In this document: positions 38,163-46,633 of the stretch, piece by piece
Layout of the letters: the number at the start of each line of letters is the position of its first letter
Position numbering within the stretch: position 1 is the stretch's first letter
NCBI RefSeq assembly: GCF_014636935.1
Contig: NZ_BMES01000002.1
Location: 1,309,692-1,373,691, forward strand
DNA from: Alsobacter metallidurans
Lineage (GTDB): Bacteria; Pseudomonadota; Alphaproteobacteria; Rhizobiales; Beijerinckiaceae
Length of the DNA: 64,000 bases
Direction of reading: 5' to 3'
Notes under the pieces: generated by a model
Database searches by the model: none
Told to the model about the DNA's origin: nothing
What the model saw: the letters and a program-made list of their open reading frames with translations, nothing else
Translations under genes and position numbers: made by a program

Positions 38163-39071
38163 ATGCTCGCGCGGGACAACGAGCGGCTGTCCCGCGCGGT
38201 TGACGATCAGGTGCGCCGCATCGGAGAGCTCACGGCCCGCCGCGACGAGCTCGAACGGCTTCTCGCGGATGAGACGGCGCGCGCCGGCCGGCTGGAGAGC
38301 GGCCTGTCCGAGGAGACCGCCCGCCGCCAGCGGCTGGAGATGCAGCGCGAAGGCGAGCAAACCGCCGCATCGGTCGAAATCGCCGCTCTCACCCTGAAGA
38401 GCGAAGGCCTCGGCTCGCGCCTCGCGTCGACGCTGCAAACGCTCTCCGAAACGCGCGAGCATCTGCGCGATAAGGTCGAGCGCGTGCAACTGGCTGAGCA
38501 GGCGGCCGCAGTGGCGGCTCTGGACAACACTGCCTACGCCCGCAAGGTAGCGGCCGCGCAGGACGAGGCTCAACGCGCCCTGGACGCGCTTGCCGACCTG
38601 CGCGCCACCAACGCGGAGCTCGTCGCCAAGATCGAGACGCTGGAAGGCGCGGTCGGCCTCAAGGCCGCCGAACTCGAGGCTGCCGGCGCGCAGGCGCAGG
38701 TGCTGGCGGATCGGGTCGAGCAGCTGAAGGCGCGCAACGCCGAGGAGCGCGCCGCCCTGGAGGCCGCCAACCGTCGTCTTGAAAACGCCCTGCAGGGCGA
38801 GCGGGCCGAGCGCTCCCTGGCGCAAGGCGCCCTCACCATCGCGCGCGAAAGCCGGGCGCGGCTCCAGTCGGAATTCGCCAGCCTGCGACGCCGCTCCGAG
38901 CAGGAGCCGCGCCATGCCGGCGATCAGGCCTCCGCGACAGTGGCCGGCCTGGCGACGGCCAGCGCCGCGGTGGCGACCGCCGCCGCCGCACTCGCAGCCG
39001 CGGACGACCCGAAGTCAGCCGCCGTCGAGGCCCAGATGCGTCGGATCGAACTGACCGAAACCGCCACCTGA
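38163..39071 (+). CDS. C-terminal half of coiled-coil protein B
   Basis: The open frame gives 302 residues from ATG 38163, nearly all coiled coil (RRIGELTARRDELERLLADE and similar), ending in a low-complexity Ala-rich stretch (residues about 262-285) and a short charged tail. The frame is open back to the TGA at 38112 without an initiation codon preceded by a ribosome site, so independent expression is doubtful. Confidence 0.5.
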   Translation: MLARDNERLSRAVDDQVRRIGELTARRDELERLLADETARAGRLESGLSEETARRQRLEMQREGEQTAASVEIAALTLKSEGLGSRLASTLQTLSETREHLRDKVERVQLAEQAAAVAALDNTAYARKVAAAQDEAQRALDALADLRATNAELVAKIETLEGAVGLKAAELEAAGAQAQVLADRVEQLKARNAEERAALEAANRRLENALQGERAERSLAQGALTIARESRARLQSEFASLRRRSEQEPRHAGDQASATVAGLATASAAVATAAAALAAADDPKSAAVEAQMRRIELTETAT

Positions 39072-39120
39072 AAGCCGCCGCCAGCGCCGGTGCGCTCACT
39101 CCTGCTTATCGGAGCCCAAC

Positions 39121-39561
39121 ATGACCAGCCCGTCCGTTCTCGAGCCTCTCGCCGCCGCCACCCCGATCGACAGCTCCGCGGCCGCCCTCGCGCGCGCTGT
39201 CCCGCCGGCCCCGCCCACGCCGGACTACGCCCAGATGGCGCGGATGCTGGGGGTCCGTCACACCCAGGAAGCGCCGGCCGATTCGCGCCGCGACTGGGGC
39301 GCGGCGCTGGATCTGATGCAGGAGGCTTTCGAGGCCGTGCGCGTCGCCGAGCAGCAGAACCAGCGCCTGGAAGGCGCAGCCGCCGAAGCGCGCCGCCACT
39401 ACGAGGCGCAGCTGCGCCGCTGCGAGGAACAGATCGCCGCCATCACGGCCCGGGCCGAGACCGCCGAGCGGCGCGCCGCCGAAGCGGAGGGTTGGCTCGA
39501 GCGCTTTCACGCCGCGATCGTGGAAGGCTTCACGCCCCGCCAGGGTTCGTCGCAGCGTTGA
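39121..39561 (+). CDS. Small coiled-coil protein C of the paralogous family
   Basis: The 146-residue protein begins with an Ala/Pro-rich stretch of about 50 residues. The two family motifs follow: RRDWGAALDLMQEAF (Trp59) and AEGWLERFHAAI (Trp125). The tryptophans are 66 residues apart, exactly 35 fewer (five heptads) than the 101 in proteins A and D. Between them lies one predicted coiled coil. It lies between gene B and gene D, all on the plus strand. Function is unknown. Confidence 0.7.
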   Translation: MTSPSVLEPLAAATPIDSSAAALARAVPPAPPTPDYAQMARMLGVRHTQEAPADSRRDWGAALDLMQEAFEAVRVAEQQNQRLEGAAAEARRHYEAQLRRCEEQIAAITARAETAERRAAEAEGWLERFHAAIVEGFTPRQGSSQR

Positions 39562-39584
39562 TCCGGGCCGCTGGGAGGGCGCCC

Positions 39585-40133
39585 ATGCAGGAGAAGTCGG
39601 ACGCGCATGACAGGCTGGAGGTCGAGCTGCGCAAGCTCATCCCGATGATCATGGCGGGCCAGGACCCTGGCGAGGCGGGAGCGCGGCGAACCGATCCGCA
39701 GGCAAACGCCTCCTTGAGCAAGCCCGAACAGCGCGACTGGTCCAATACGCTCGATATCATCGAGCGTGCGGCCGATTGGAGCCAGGCGCTCGACCGCCGC
39801 CGTATCGAGTGCGAGGCGCAGGCGCGCGAGCTGATGCAGGCCATCAACGAGGAGCGGCTGCGCGGCGAGAACCGGGTGCGCGACGCCGAGGAGCGCATCC
39901 GCGTCGTCGAGGCCCATGCGGCCGAGCTCGAGAAGCGCTTGCAGGAGCGCGAGCGCCAGCGTGAGTCCCTGCTGTCGCGACTGGCGGTCACCAATCAGGA
40001 AGCCTTGCGGGCCGAGGCCAACGCCCAGCGCGTCGAGCGCTGGCTCGACCGGTTGCACCTCTCCATCAAGACGTGGCTCAGCGCCGCCCAGGACGAGGGC
40101 CGCGACGGCGTCGGGCAGCGGCGCTCGGCTTGA
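39585..40133 (+). CDS. Small coiled-coil protein D of the paralogous family
   Basis: The 182-residue protein has the family motifs QRDWSNTLDIIERA (Trp52) and VERWLDRLHLSI (Trp153), 101 residues apart as in protein A, with a continuous coiled coil in between (AEERIRVVEAHAAELEKRLQ and on). ATG 39585 follows GGGAGGG with good spacing; the open frame from 39090 upstream is out-of-phase DNA of gene C. It ends 90 bases before the EF-hand gene. Confidence 0.72.
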   Translation: MQEKSDAHDRLEVELRKLIPMIMAGQDPGEAGARRTDPQANASLSKPEQRDWSNTLDIIERAADWSQALDRRRIECEAQARELMQAINEERLRGENRVRDAEERIRVVEAHAAELEKRLQERERQRESLLSRLAVTNQEALRAEANAQRVERWLDRLHLSIKTWLSAAQDEGRDGVGQRRSA

Positions 40134-40223
40134 GCGACGAGCCCTCCGCAAGCTGGCGCCAGCCTTGCGACGTGTCTGGCGACGGACCGCGTCACGATGG
40201 CGCGTCGCGCATGAGGCAACACC

Positions 40224-40901
40224 ATGGCGCTTCCCATTTTGGCCGCTGCAGGGGCCGCTTCCACGCTCTCCAGCCTGCTGGACGCGTTCAAACCCCACAA
40301 AAAGCATCATAACAAGCAAGAAACCGGCTCGACCGGCGAGACTGCCTCCACTGGGCAGAATATGCCGGGCGGCGCCGCTGGCCCGGCAGGTTTCGACCCG
40401 ACCCAGCTCCTCGCCAAGATGGACTCGGACACCAGCGGCGGCGTTTCCAAGACCGAGTTCGGCGACTTCTTGAAGTCGCTCGACAAGTCCAAGGGCGGCC
40501 TCCTGGAGATCCAGGCTCAGGCGGCCGGAACGACCACCGACAACGTCGCCTCCACGCTGTTCGGCAAGCTCGACAAGAACGCCGATGGCTCGCTCTCGGC
40601 GGACGAACTCTCGGCCATCGGCCCAGGCGAGCGCCATCGCCGACCAAATCCCGCCAGCGGCGCGCAGGATGGATCGCAGCTGTCCCTCACCGACCAGCTC
40701 ATGAAGAGCTTCGACGGCAACGGCGACGGCTCCATCAGCAAGGACGAGATCGCGGCCGCGCTGGACGCCTCGCGCAACGGCCAGGAGCGTGGCCGCTCCG
40801 CCGTGAAGAGCACGCAGCCCAATCTTGAAGCCCTCGCGATGCGGGCCGTGCAGGCCTACAACCGCACCCTCGGGGCGACCGGAACGGCGACCTCCGCCTG
40901 A
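40224..40901 (+). CDS. EF-hand calcium-binding protein
   Basis: The 225-residue protein has three EF-hand loops: DSDTSGGVSKTE (67-78, slightly degenerate), DKNADGSLSADE (117-128) and DGNGDGSISKDE (164-175). The N-terminus has a mildly hydrophobic helix, then His/Lys (KPHKKHHNKQ) and a Gly/Thr-rich spacer. No clear signal peptide is seen. GAGG lies seven bases before the ATG. It is likely a calcium sensor or buffer. It is adjacent to the coiled-coil genes, but a common function is only a guess. Confidence 0.85.
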   Translation: MALPILAAAGAASTLSSLLDAFKPHKKHHNKQETGSTGETASTGQNMPGGAAGPAGFDPTQLLAKMDSDTSGGVSKTEFGDFLKSLDKSKGGLLEIQAQAAGTTTDNVASTLFGKLDKNADGSLSADELSAIGPGERHRRPNPASGAQDGSQLSLTDQLMKSFDGNGDGSISKDEIAAALDASRNGQERGRSAVKSTQPNLEALAMRAVQAYNRTLGATGTATSA

Positions 40902-40948
40902 CAGGCGGAGCCATTGCCTGACGCCGCGCGCGATGCTACGCGCGGAGG

Positions 40949-41626
40949 ATGGAAAAGCCGCTCCTGATCGCCCCGTCCATTCTGGCCTCCGACTTCTCGC
41001 GCCTCGGCGAGGAAGTCCGAGATGTCGCCGCCGCGGGCGCAGACTGGATTCACCTCGATGTGATGGACGGGCACTTCGTTCCGAACATCACCTTCGGCCC
41101 GGACGTGATCCGATCGCTGCGCCGCCACACCGACAAGGTGTTCGACGCGCACCTGATGATCGCGCCCGCGGACCCGTATATCGACGCGTTCTGCCGGGCG
41201 GGCTGCGACATCGTTACGGTCCATGCCGAGGCCGGTCCGCACCTTCACCGCTCGCTGCAAGCCATCCGCAATCACGGCAAGAAGGCCGGGGTGTCGATCA
41301 ACCCGGCGACGCCCGAAAGCGTACTCGAATACGTGCTGCCGCATCTCGACCTGATCCTGCTGATGACCGTGAACCCGGGGTTCGGCGGACAGGCCTTCAT
41401 TCCCGAGGTGGTCGAGAAGGTCCGCCGCGTGAAGGCCATGGTGGGAGATCGGCCGATCCACATCGAGATCGACGGCGGCGTTACGGCCGACACGGCCCCG
41501 CTGGTCACCGAAGCCGGCGCGGACGTGCTCGTCGCGGGCTCGGCCGTTTTCAAGGGCGGCACGCCCCAAGCCTATGCTGCCAATATCGCGGCTATTCGTG
41601 AGGCTGGGCAAAAGGCGCGGGCCTGA
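40949..41626 (+). CDS. rpe: Ribulose-phosphate 3-epimerase
   Basis: The 225-residue TIM-barrel enzyme interconverts ribulose 5-phosphate and xylulose 5-phosphate (pentose phosphate and Calvin cycles). The family motifs are all present: [17 protein letters not shown], the metal/catalytic [17 protein letters not shown], the VTVHAEAG block and the phosphate-binding [11 protein letters not shown] and [14 protein letters not shown] sits directly against the ATG, an unusually short spacing. It is convergent with the DUF6065 gene, 12 bases apart. Confidence 0.96.
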   Translation: MEKPLLIAPSILASDFSRLGEEVRDVAAAGADWIHLDVMDGHFVPNITFGPDVIRSLRRHTDKVFDAHLMIAPADPYIDAFCRAGCDIVTVHAEAGPHLHRSLQAIRNHGKKAGVSINPATPESVLEYVLPHLDLILLMTVNPGFGGQAFIPEVVEKVRRVKAMVGDRPIHIEIDGGVTADTAPLVTEAGADVLVAGSAVFKGGTPQAYAANIAAIREAGQKARA

Positions 41627-41638
41627 AAAGCCAACGCC

Positions 41639-42490
41639 TCACCGACCGCGGCGCGGCTTGCCGGTCGGGCTCTTCACCGGCTGTTTGGACGATGGGGTCG
41701 CCGGAACGGGGCAGCCCTGCAGAGGCGCGGGCGCGCTGAGCTTGCGCTTGGTCAGGTGGTAATCGGGCGTAGCGAAACCGGTCGGGTCCTTCCCCTGCAC
41801 GTAGTTGCGCTGCCATCCTTCCTTCACGGCCTGGGGCTCGCGAGCCGCGAGACGTTGGTTGAAGTCGATGCGGCTTTCAGCCCAGCTTTTCGAGGCGGCC
41901 TTCAGGCCGGGCTCGCTGTCCAGATGCGCCAGCACGGGCTGGATCCGATCCAGCATGCGGTGCGGGGTCATCATCAGAAACGCGAAGGGCTCCCCGGCGT
42001 CGAAGCGGATCGAGCCCGGTCGGGTGAATTTCCAGTTCATCGTGAAGGTGAATGGAAGCCACGCCGTCTCGACCAGCCCGTCCAGCGGCGCGATGCCATC
42101 TTTCACGGTGTTGGGCGCGCCACGCGTCCAAAGCGCCCAGCCCGGCGAAGTACGAAACAGATAACCGGGATGGAAGGTCAGCACGCCATGCCCGAAGGCG
42201 CTCACCGCCAGCCGGCTCGCGCGCGTGTTGTCTGGGTCGTCCGGCGTGATCAGCAGGTCCTCCTTGAGGTCCCCGCCTGTCCAATGCGCCGAGAACCCGA
42301 CCGGCGCGTGCAACTCCCACCCGCTCGCATTGGCGATCGCGAGCGGCGTGCACCTGTAGGCGAAGCGCTGGTGGGTCTTGTCCATCCAGGCCCGCTCGGA
42401 GCGGCCGGGAACCAGCGCGGGCCTTTCCTCGTGCTCGAAGAAGCACTCGAGGATCGGGGCGCTTTCGGCTTCAACTTCGATTGCGGACAT
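41639..42490 (-). CDS. DUF6065 family protein
   Basis: The 283-residue cytoplasmic-looking protein has the conserved-looking blocks RAWMDKTHQRFAYRCTPLAI, GWELHAPVGFSAHW, FHPGYLFRTSPGWALWTRGA and WKFTRPGSIRFDAGEPFAF. I assign DUF6065 from memory of this pattern. The last 40 residues are a basic Pro/Lys tail (SSKQPVKSPTGKPRRGR). Family members occur in many proteobacteria, sometimes near cyclophane or natural-product genes, but no function is established. Its neighbours here, rpe and purB, give no clue. Confidence 0.72.
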   Translation of the reverse strand: MSAIEVEAESAPILECFFEHEERPALVPGRSERAWMDKTHQRFAYRCTPLAIANASGWELHAPVGFSAHWTGGDLKEDLLITPDDPDNTRASRLAVSAFGHGVLTFHPGYLFRTSPGWALWTRGAPNTVKDGIAPLDGLVETAWLPFTFTMNWKFTRPGSIRFDAGEPFAFLMMTPHRMLDRIQPVLAHLDSEPGLKAASKSWAESRIDFNQRLAAREPQAVKEGWQRNYVQGKDPTGFATPDYHLTKRKLSAPAPLQGCPVPATPSSKQPVKSPTGKPRRGR

Positions 42491-42663
42491 CGCGATATCC
42501 CTCGGGCTGGCCAGTCAAGCTCGCCCAAAACCGTTCACATCGGGTTTCCAGAGATAACATTCATCAACTCACAAGGCCGTATGCGCAGTACGCTCGCCTC
42601 TCCCCGCATTGCCCCAGCCCCCCTCCCATGCTACCGGCGCGGTGATGCCCGAAAGGACCGCCC

Positions 42664-43971
42664 ATGATCCCGCGCTATAGCCGCCCCGAGATGGTGGCCA
42701 TCTGGTCGCCCGAGACCCGTTTCCGCATCTGGTTCGAAATCGAGGCGCATGCCTGCGACGCGCTGGCGGAACTGGGCGTGATCCCCAAGGAAGCCGCGAA
42801 GACGATCTGGGACAAGGGCGGCGCGGCCGTTTTCGACGTCGACAAGATCGACGCCATCGAGCGTGAGGTGAAGCACGACGTCATCGCCTTTCTGACGCAC
42901 CTGGCCGAGTTCGTCGGACCGGACGCGCGCTTCATCCACCAGGGCATGACGTCCTCGGACGTGCTCGACACCTGCTTGGCCGTGCAGATGGCGCGCGCCT
43001 CCGACCTCCTGATCGCCGACATCGACGCGCTGCTGGCCGCCCTCAAGCGCCGCGCCTTCGAGCACAAGATGACGCCCACCATCGGCCGCTCGCACGGCAT
43101 CCATGCCGAGCCGGTGACCTTCGGGCTCAAGCTGGCCGAGGCCTACGCCGAATTCAGCCGCGCCCGCGAGCGCCTCGTCTTCGCCCGCCGCGAGATCGCC
43201 ACCTGCGCGATCTCGGGCGCGGTCGGCACCTTTGCGAACATCGACCCGCGCGTGGAGGAGCACGTCGCCAAGGCCATGGGGCTCGCCGTGGAGCCGGTCT
43301 CCACGCAGGTGATCCCGCGTGATCGCCACGCCATGTTCTTCGCCACGCTGGGCGTGGTGGCGTCCTCCATCGAGCGCCTCGCCATCGAGGTGCGCCACCT
43401 GCAGCGCTCCGAGGTGCTGGAGGCGGAGGAATATTTCTCCGAGGGCCAGAAGGGCTCCTCGGCCATGCCGCACAAGCGCAACCCGGTGCTCACCGAGAAC
43501 CTCACCGGCCTCGCCCGCATGGTCCGCGCCTATGCGCTGCCCGCCATGGAGAACGTGGCGCTCTGGCACGAGCGCGACATCTCCCACTCCTCGGTGGAGC
43601 GGATGATCGGCCCGGACGCCACCGTGACGCTCGACTTCGCCCTCGCCCGCCTCACCGGCGTGGTCGACAAGCTGCTGGTCTACCCGGAGAACATGCAAAA
43701 GAACCTCGACCGCCTGGGCGGGCTGGTCCACTCCCAGCGCGTGCTGCTGGCGCTCACGCAAAAGGGCGTGTCACGCGAGGACGCCTACCGGCTGGTGCAG
43801 CGCAATGCGATGCCGGTCTGGCGCGGCCAGGGCGACTTCCTCACTTTGCTCAAGGCCGACCCGGACGTCTCCAAGGCGCTCAGCCCGCGGGAGCTCGAGG
43901 AAAAGTTCGACCTCGGCTATCACCTGAAGCACGTGAATACGATTTTCCGGCGCGTGTTCGGCGAGGCGTGA
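42664..43971 (+). CDS. purB: Adenylosuccinate lyase
   Basis: The 435-residue enzyme of the fumarase/aspartase superfamily catalyses two steps of purine synthesis: release of fumarate from SAICAR and from adenylosuccinate. It shows the opening MIPRYSRPEMVAIWSPE, FIHQGMTSSDVLDTC, the GRSHGIHAEP His region and the signature GSSAMPHKRNPV. AAGGA precedes the ATG by six bases. Length fits the bacterial PurB of about 430-435 residues. Confidence 0.97.
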   Translation: MIPRYSRPEMVAIWSPETRFRIWFEIEAHACDALAELGVIPKEAAKTIWDKGGAAVFDVDKIDAIEREVKHDVIAFLTHLAEFVGPDARFIHQGMTSSDVLDTCLAVQMARASDLLIADIDALLAALKRRAFEHKMTPTIGRSHGIHAEPVTFGLKLAEAYAEFSRARERLVFARREIATCAISGAVGTFANIDPRVEEHVAKAMGLAVEPVSTQVIPRDRHAMFFATLGVVASSIERLAIEVRHLQRSEVLEAEEYFSEGQKGSSAMPHKRNPVLTENLTGLARMVRAYALPAMENVALWHERDISHSSVERMIGPDATVTLDFALARLTGVVDKLLVYPENMQKNLDRLGGLVHSQRVLLALTQKGVSREDAYRLVQRNAMPVWRGQGDFLTLLKADPDVSKALSPRELEEKFDLGYHLKHVNTIFRRVFGEA

Positions 43972-44048
43972 TTGCTCGAGGAATTCGCGCCGACATCGGC
44001 GTGACCTCCAGCCGACGGGACGAGAACCAGTATTTCCGTGCGCCTCGC

Positions 44049-44131
44049 CGTCATTGCGAGCCGGAGGCGAAGCAATCCAGTCTAAATGCCCGACGTTAGG
44101 CTGGATTGCTTCGCTGTCGCTCGCAATGACG
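44049..44131. repeat. Large inverted repeat in the purB-pstS gap
   Basis: The arm at about 44049-44080 (GTCATTGCGAG...GCGAAGCAATCCAG) pairs with 44101-44131 (CTGGATTGCTTCGC...CTCGCAATGAC) with only a few mismatches around a 20-base loop. This is a common Hyphomicrobiales extragenic palindrome and may serve as a purB terminator. The 468-base gap 43972-44439 also contains the next repeat and the Pho box and no gene. Confidence 0.8.
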
Positions 44132-44163
44132 GGAGGATGGCCCCGATGTCCTCGCGCCTCGCC

Positions 44164-44265
44164 GTAATCCCCGGCGACCGGCGCAGCAGGTCGGGAAGGG
44201 GATCCAGGGGCAAAGGCGCTCACCCCTGGATCCCCTTCCCGGCGCTCCGCGCCGCCGGGGATGAC
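44164..44265. repeat. Extragenic palindrome upstream of pstS (copy 1)
   Basis: The unit opens TAATCCCCGGCGACC and ends GCCGCCGGGGATGAC. Its inner arms GGGAAGGGGATCCAGGGG and CCCCTGGATCCCCTTCCC form a near-perfect long hairpin. The same unit, over most of its length, recurs at 45524-45627 on the other side of pstS. Confidence 0.85.
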
Positions 44266-44318
44266 GGAGTGAATTGAGTCCGGTTGCACATGAGCTGATG
44301 ACCGGGAGCGGTTCGCGC

Positions 44319-44347
44319 CTGTCATCCACCTGTCATGTCCATGTCAT
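44319..44347 (+). promoter_or_regulatory. Pho box (PhoB binding sites) upstream of pstS
   Basis: CTGTCAT (44319-44325), CTGTCAT (44330-44336) and ATGTCAT (44341-44347) are direct repeats with an exact 11-base period, matching the PhoB consensus of two 7-mers separated by four bases, with a third half-site added. The site ends 92 bases before the pstS start, so the operon should be induced by phosphate starvation. Confidence 0.9.
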
Positions 44348-44439
44348 AGCGAAAGGGCGTCGCGGCCCCCGGGGTCGCGATGGAGGCGCGGCGGCGCAGG
44401 ACGCGCGGCCCCTCCCCACGTCCGACATGGAGAGTCGTC

Positions 44440-45501
44440 ATGACCCTCGCGACCAAGACCAAGACCCTTTTCGCGGCCGCCGGCCTCGCCTTCGCGGCGG
44501 CTGCGGCTCCCGCGCTCGCGGCCGACATCACCGGCGCCGGCGCGACCTTCCCGTACCCGGTTTATGCAAAGTGGGCTGACGCCTACAAGAACGAGACCGG
44601 CGTCGGCCTGAACTACCAGTCGATCGGGTCCGGCGGCGGCGTGAAGCAGATCCAGGCCAAGACCGTGACCTTCGGCGCCACCGACGCGCCGCTCAAGGGC
44701 GCGGACCTCGAAAAGAGCGGCCTCGTGCAGTTCCCGATGGTGATGGGCGGCATCGTGCCGGTCGTGAACCTCGAGGGCGTCGCCCCCGGCGAGCTCGTGC
44801 TCGATGGCCCGACGCTCGCCAACATCTTCATGGGAACCGTGAAGACCTGGAACGACCCGGCCATCGCCAAGCTCAACGCCGGCCTGAAGCTGCCCGACAG
44901 CAACATCTTGGTGGTGCGCCGCGCCGACGGCTCGGGCACGACCTTCAACTTCACCGATTACCTCGCCAAGGTGAGCCCCGACTGGAAAACCAAGGTCGGC
45001 GTGTCCACCGCCGTGGAATGGCCCGTCGGCGTCGGCGCCAAGGGCAATGACGGCGTCGCCAACAACGTGATGCAGTCCAAGGGCGCCATCGGCTACGTCG
45101 AATACGCCTACGCCAAGCAGAACAAGCTCTCGCACGCCAAGATGGTCAACGCCGACGGCAAGACGGTCGGGCCCGAGCTGAAGTCGTTCATGGCCGCCGC
45201 CGCCAACGCGGACTGGTCGAGCGCCCCCGGCTACGGCGTTATCCTGTCGAACCAGAAGGGCGCCGACAGCTGGCCGATGACGGCCGCGACCTTTATCCTG
45301 ATCCACAAGCAGCCGGCCGATCCGGCCGCCGCCACGGACGCGCTGAAGTTCTTCGACTGGGCCTTTAAGAAGGGCGACAAGGCCGCCGAGGAACTCGACT
45401 ACATCCCGATGCCCGACGCGGTCGTCACGATGGTCGAGAAGACATGGGCGGACAACATCAAGGATACGGCCGGCAAGCCGCTCTTCACCGCCGGTCACTA
45501 A
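44440..45501 (+). CDS. pstS: Phosphate ABC transporter substrate-binding protein PstS
   Basis: The 353-residue periplasmic phosphate-binding protein has a Sec signal ([20 protein letters not shown]). The mature start [17 protein letters not shown] is classical, and the phosphate-binding blocks [10 protein letters not shown] and [17 protein letters not shown] are present. ATG 44440 follows GGAGAG by five bases; an upstream ATG at 44380 would hide the signal. It is the first gene of pstSCAB-phoU, behind a Pho box, and is separated from pstC by 196 bases containing a palindromic repeat. Confidence 0.97.
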   Translation: MTLATKTKTLFAAAGLAFAAAAAPALAADITGAGATFPYPVYAKWADAYKNETGVGLNYQSIGSGGGVKQIQAKTVTFGATDAPLKGADLEKSGLVQFPMVMGGIVPVVNLEGVAPGELVLDGPTLANIFMGTVKTWNDPAIAKLNAGLKLPDSNILVVRRADGSGTTFNFTDYLAKVSPDWKTKVGVSTAVEWPVGVGAKGNDGVANNVMQSKGAIGYVEYAYAKQNKLSHAKMVNADGKTVGPELKSFMAAAANADWSSAPGYGVILSNQKGADSWPMTAATFILIHKQPADPAAATDALKFFDWAFKKGDKAAEELDYIPMPDAVVTMVEKTWADNIKDTAGKPLFTAGH

Positions 45502-45523
45502 CCGACTTCACCACCTCTCGTCC

Positions 45524-45627
45524 GTCATCCCCGGCGATCCGCGCAGCGGATCGGGAAGGGGATCCAGTAAGCTGGGCGAAGGTCCCGCTGGATCCCCTTC
45601 CCGGCGCTTCGCGCCGCCGGGGATGAC
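45524..45627. repeat. Extragenic palindrome between pstS and pstC (copy 2)
   Basis: This copy opens GTCATCCCCGGCGATCC, has inner arms GGGAAGGGGATCCAG and CTGGATCCCCTTCCC, and ends CGCCGCCGGGGATGAC. In the pst mRNA it would form a strong hairpin just after the pstS stop, well placed to protect or terminate a pstS-only transcript. Confidence 0.85.
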
Positions 45628-45697
45628 GCCGAGAGGTTGAGCCGTCGGGCAACTGTCCGACAACGCTTCGAAGCAACCGCCCCGAAGAGGCGCACCG

Positions 45698-46630
45698 ATG
45701 GTTGATCTCGCCATGCAGGCCACCCACGCGGAGACCCCGGCGGCTGACAGCCGGCTGAAGGCGCTCTCCCGCTTCAAGCTGTCGGACGCCGTGTTCGGGG
45801 CCCTCGCGCGCCTCAGCGCCATGACGGTGCTCCTGATCCTCTCGGGCGTGATCCTGTCGCTCATCATCGGCTCCTTGCCGACTTTGCGCGCCTACGGCTT
45901 CTCGTTCCTGACCTCGCAGTCCTGGAACCCGCCACTGGAGAAGTTCGGAGCGGCGCCCTCCATCTACGGCACGCTCGTCACCTCGGCGATCGCCATGCTG
46001 ATCGCCGTGCCGGTCGGGATCGGCGTGGCCATCTTCCTCACCGAGCTGTGCCCGCCGGCCCTGCGCCGACCCGTCGGCATCGCAATCGAGCTGCTCGCCG
46101 GCATCCCGTCGATCATCTACGGCATGTGGGGCTTCTTCGTTCTCAACCCCTTCCTGCAGTCGGTGCTGGGCTCGGGCCTGTCGCTGTTCACCGCCGGCCT
46201 GGTGCTGGCCATCATGGTGCTGCCCTTCATCTCGTCGATCACCCGCGACGTGTTCGACACCGTCCCGCCGATGCTCAAGGAATCCGCCTATGGCCTGGGC
46301 TGCACGCGCTGGGAGGTAATCAAGAACGTCATCATCCCGTTCACCCGCGTGGGCATCATCGGCGGCGTCATGTTGGCGCTGGGCCGCGCGCTGGGCGAAA
46401 CCATGGCGGTCACCTTCGTGGTCGGCAACGCCAACCGCATCTCGGCCAACCTGCTGGATCCCGGCACCACCATCTCGGCCACCATCGCCAACCAGTTCGG
46501 CGAGGCGGAGCCCGGTCTCTACACCTCGTCGCTGATGACGCTCGGCCTGCTGCTGTTTCTGGTCACCTTCGTGGTGCTGTCATGCGCCCGGCTGATGCTG
46601 ATGCGCCTCGAACGCCGGGCGGGAGCCTGA
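45698..46630 (+). CDS. pstC: Phosphate ABC transporter permease PstC
   Basis: The 310-residue inner-membrane permease has six main hydrophobic helices and a cytoplasmic N-terminus of about 40 residues. PstC blocks include [36 protein letters not shown] and the EAA loop [19 protein letters not shown]. It pairs with PstA, whose gene begins three bases after the stop. Confidence 0.96.
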   Translation: MVDLAMQATHAETPAADSRLKALSRFKLSDAVFGALARLSAMTVLLILSGVILSLIIGSLPTLRAYGFSFLTSQSWNPPLEKFGAAPSIYGTLVTSAIAMLIAVPVGIGVAIFLTELCPPALRRPVGIAIELLAGIPSIIYGMWGFFVLNPFLQSVLGSGLSLFTAGLVLAIMVLPFISSITRDVFDTVPPMLKESAYGLGCTRWEVIKNVIIPFTRVGIIGGVMLALGRALGETMAVTFVVGNANRISANLLDPGTTISATIANQFGEAEPGLYTSSLMTLGLLLFLVTFVVLSCARLMLMRLERRAGA

Positions 46631-46633
46631 GTC

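Larger units (their letters stand above)
37569..39071 (+). pseudogene. Long coiled-coil protein B interrupted by one in-frame TGA
   Basis: Frame 3 is open from ATG 37569 to 39071 except for a single TGA at 38112-38114. Both sides encode the same kind of continuous Ala/Glu/Arg/Gln-rich coiled coil (LRTQTLTQGQ before the stop, VAQLEQRLAEAQAQAA after it), so the natural product was probably about 499 residues long. The downstream half has no good ribosome site at its first ATG (38163). Three explanations are possible: a nonsense mutation, readthrough, or a sequencing error. The N-terminal 45 residues (TLIDRQLGKIWSRKRP and on) are not coiled coil. The C-terminus is Ala-rich. The overall look is of a filament-like or scaffold protein. 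Confidence 0.7.

Noticed and set aside
39090-39584. N-terminal extension of coiled-coil protein D
   Set aside because: The extension is gene C read in another frame, and a good ribosome site stands before ATG 39585.
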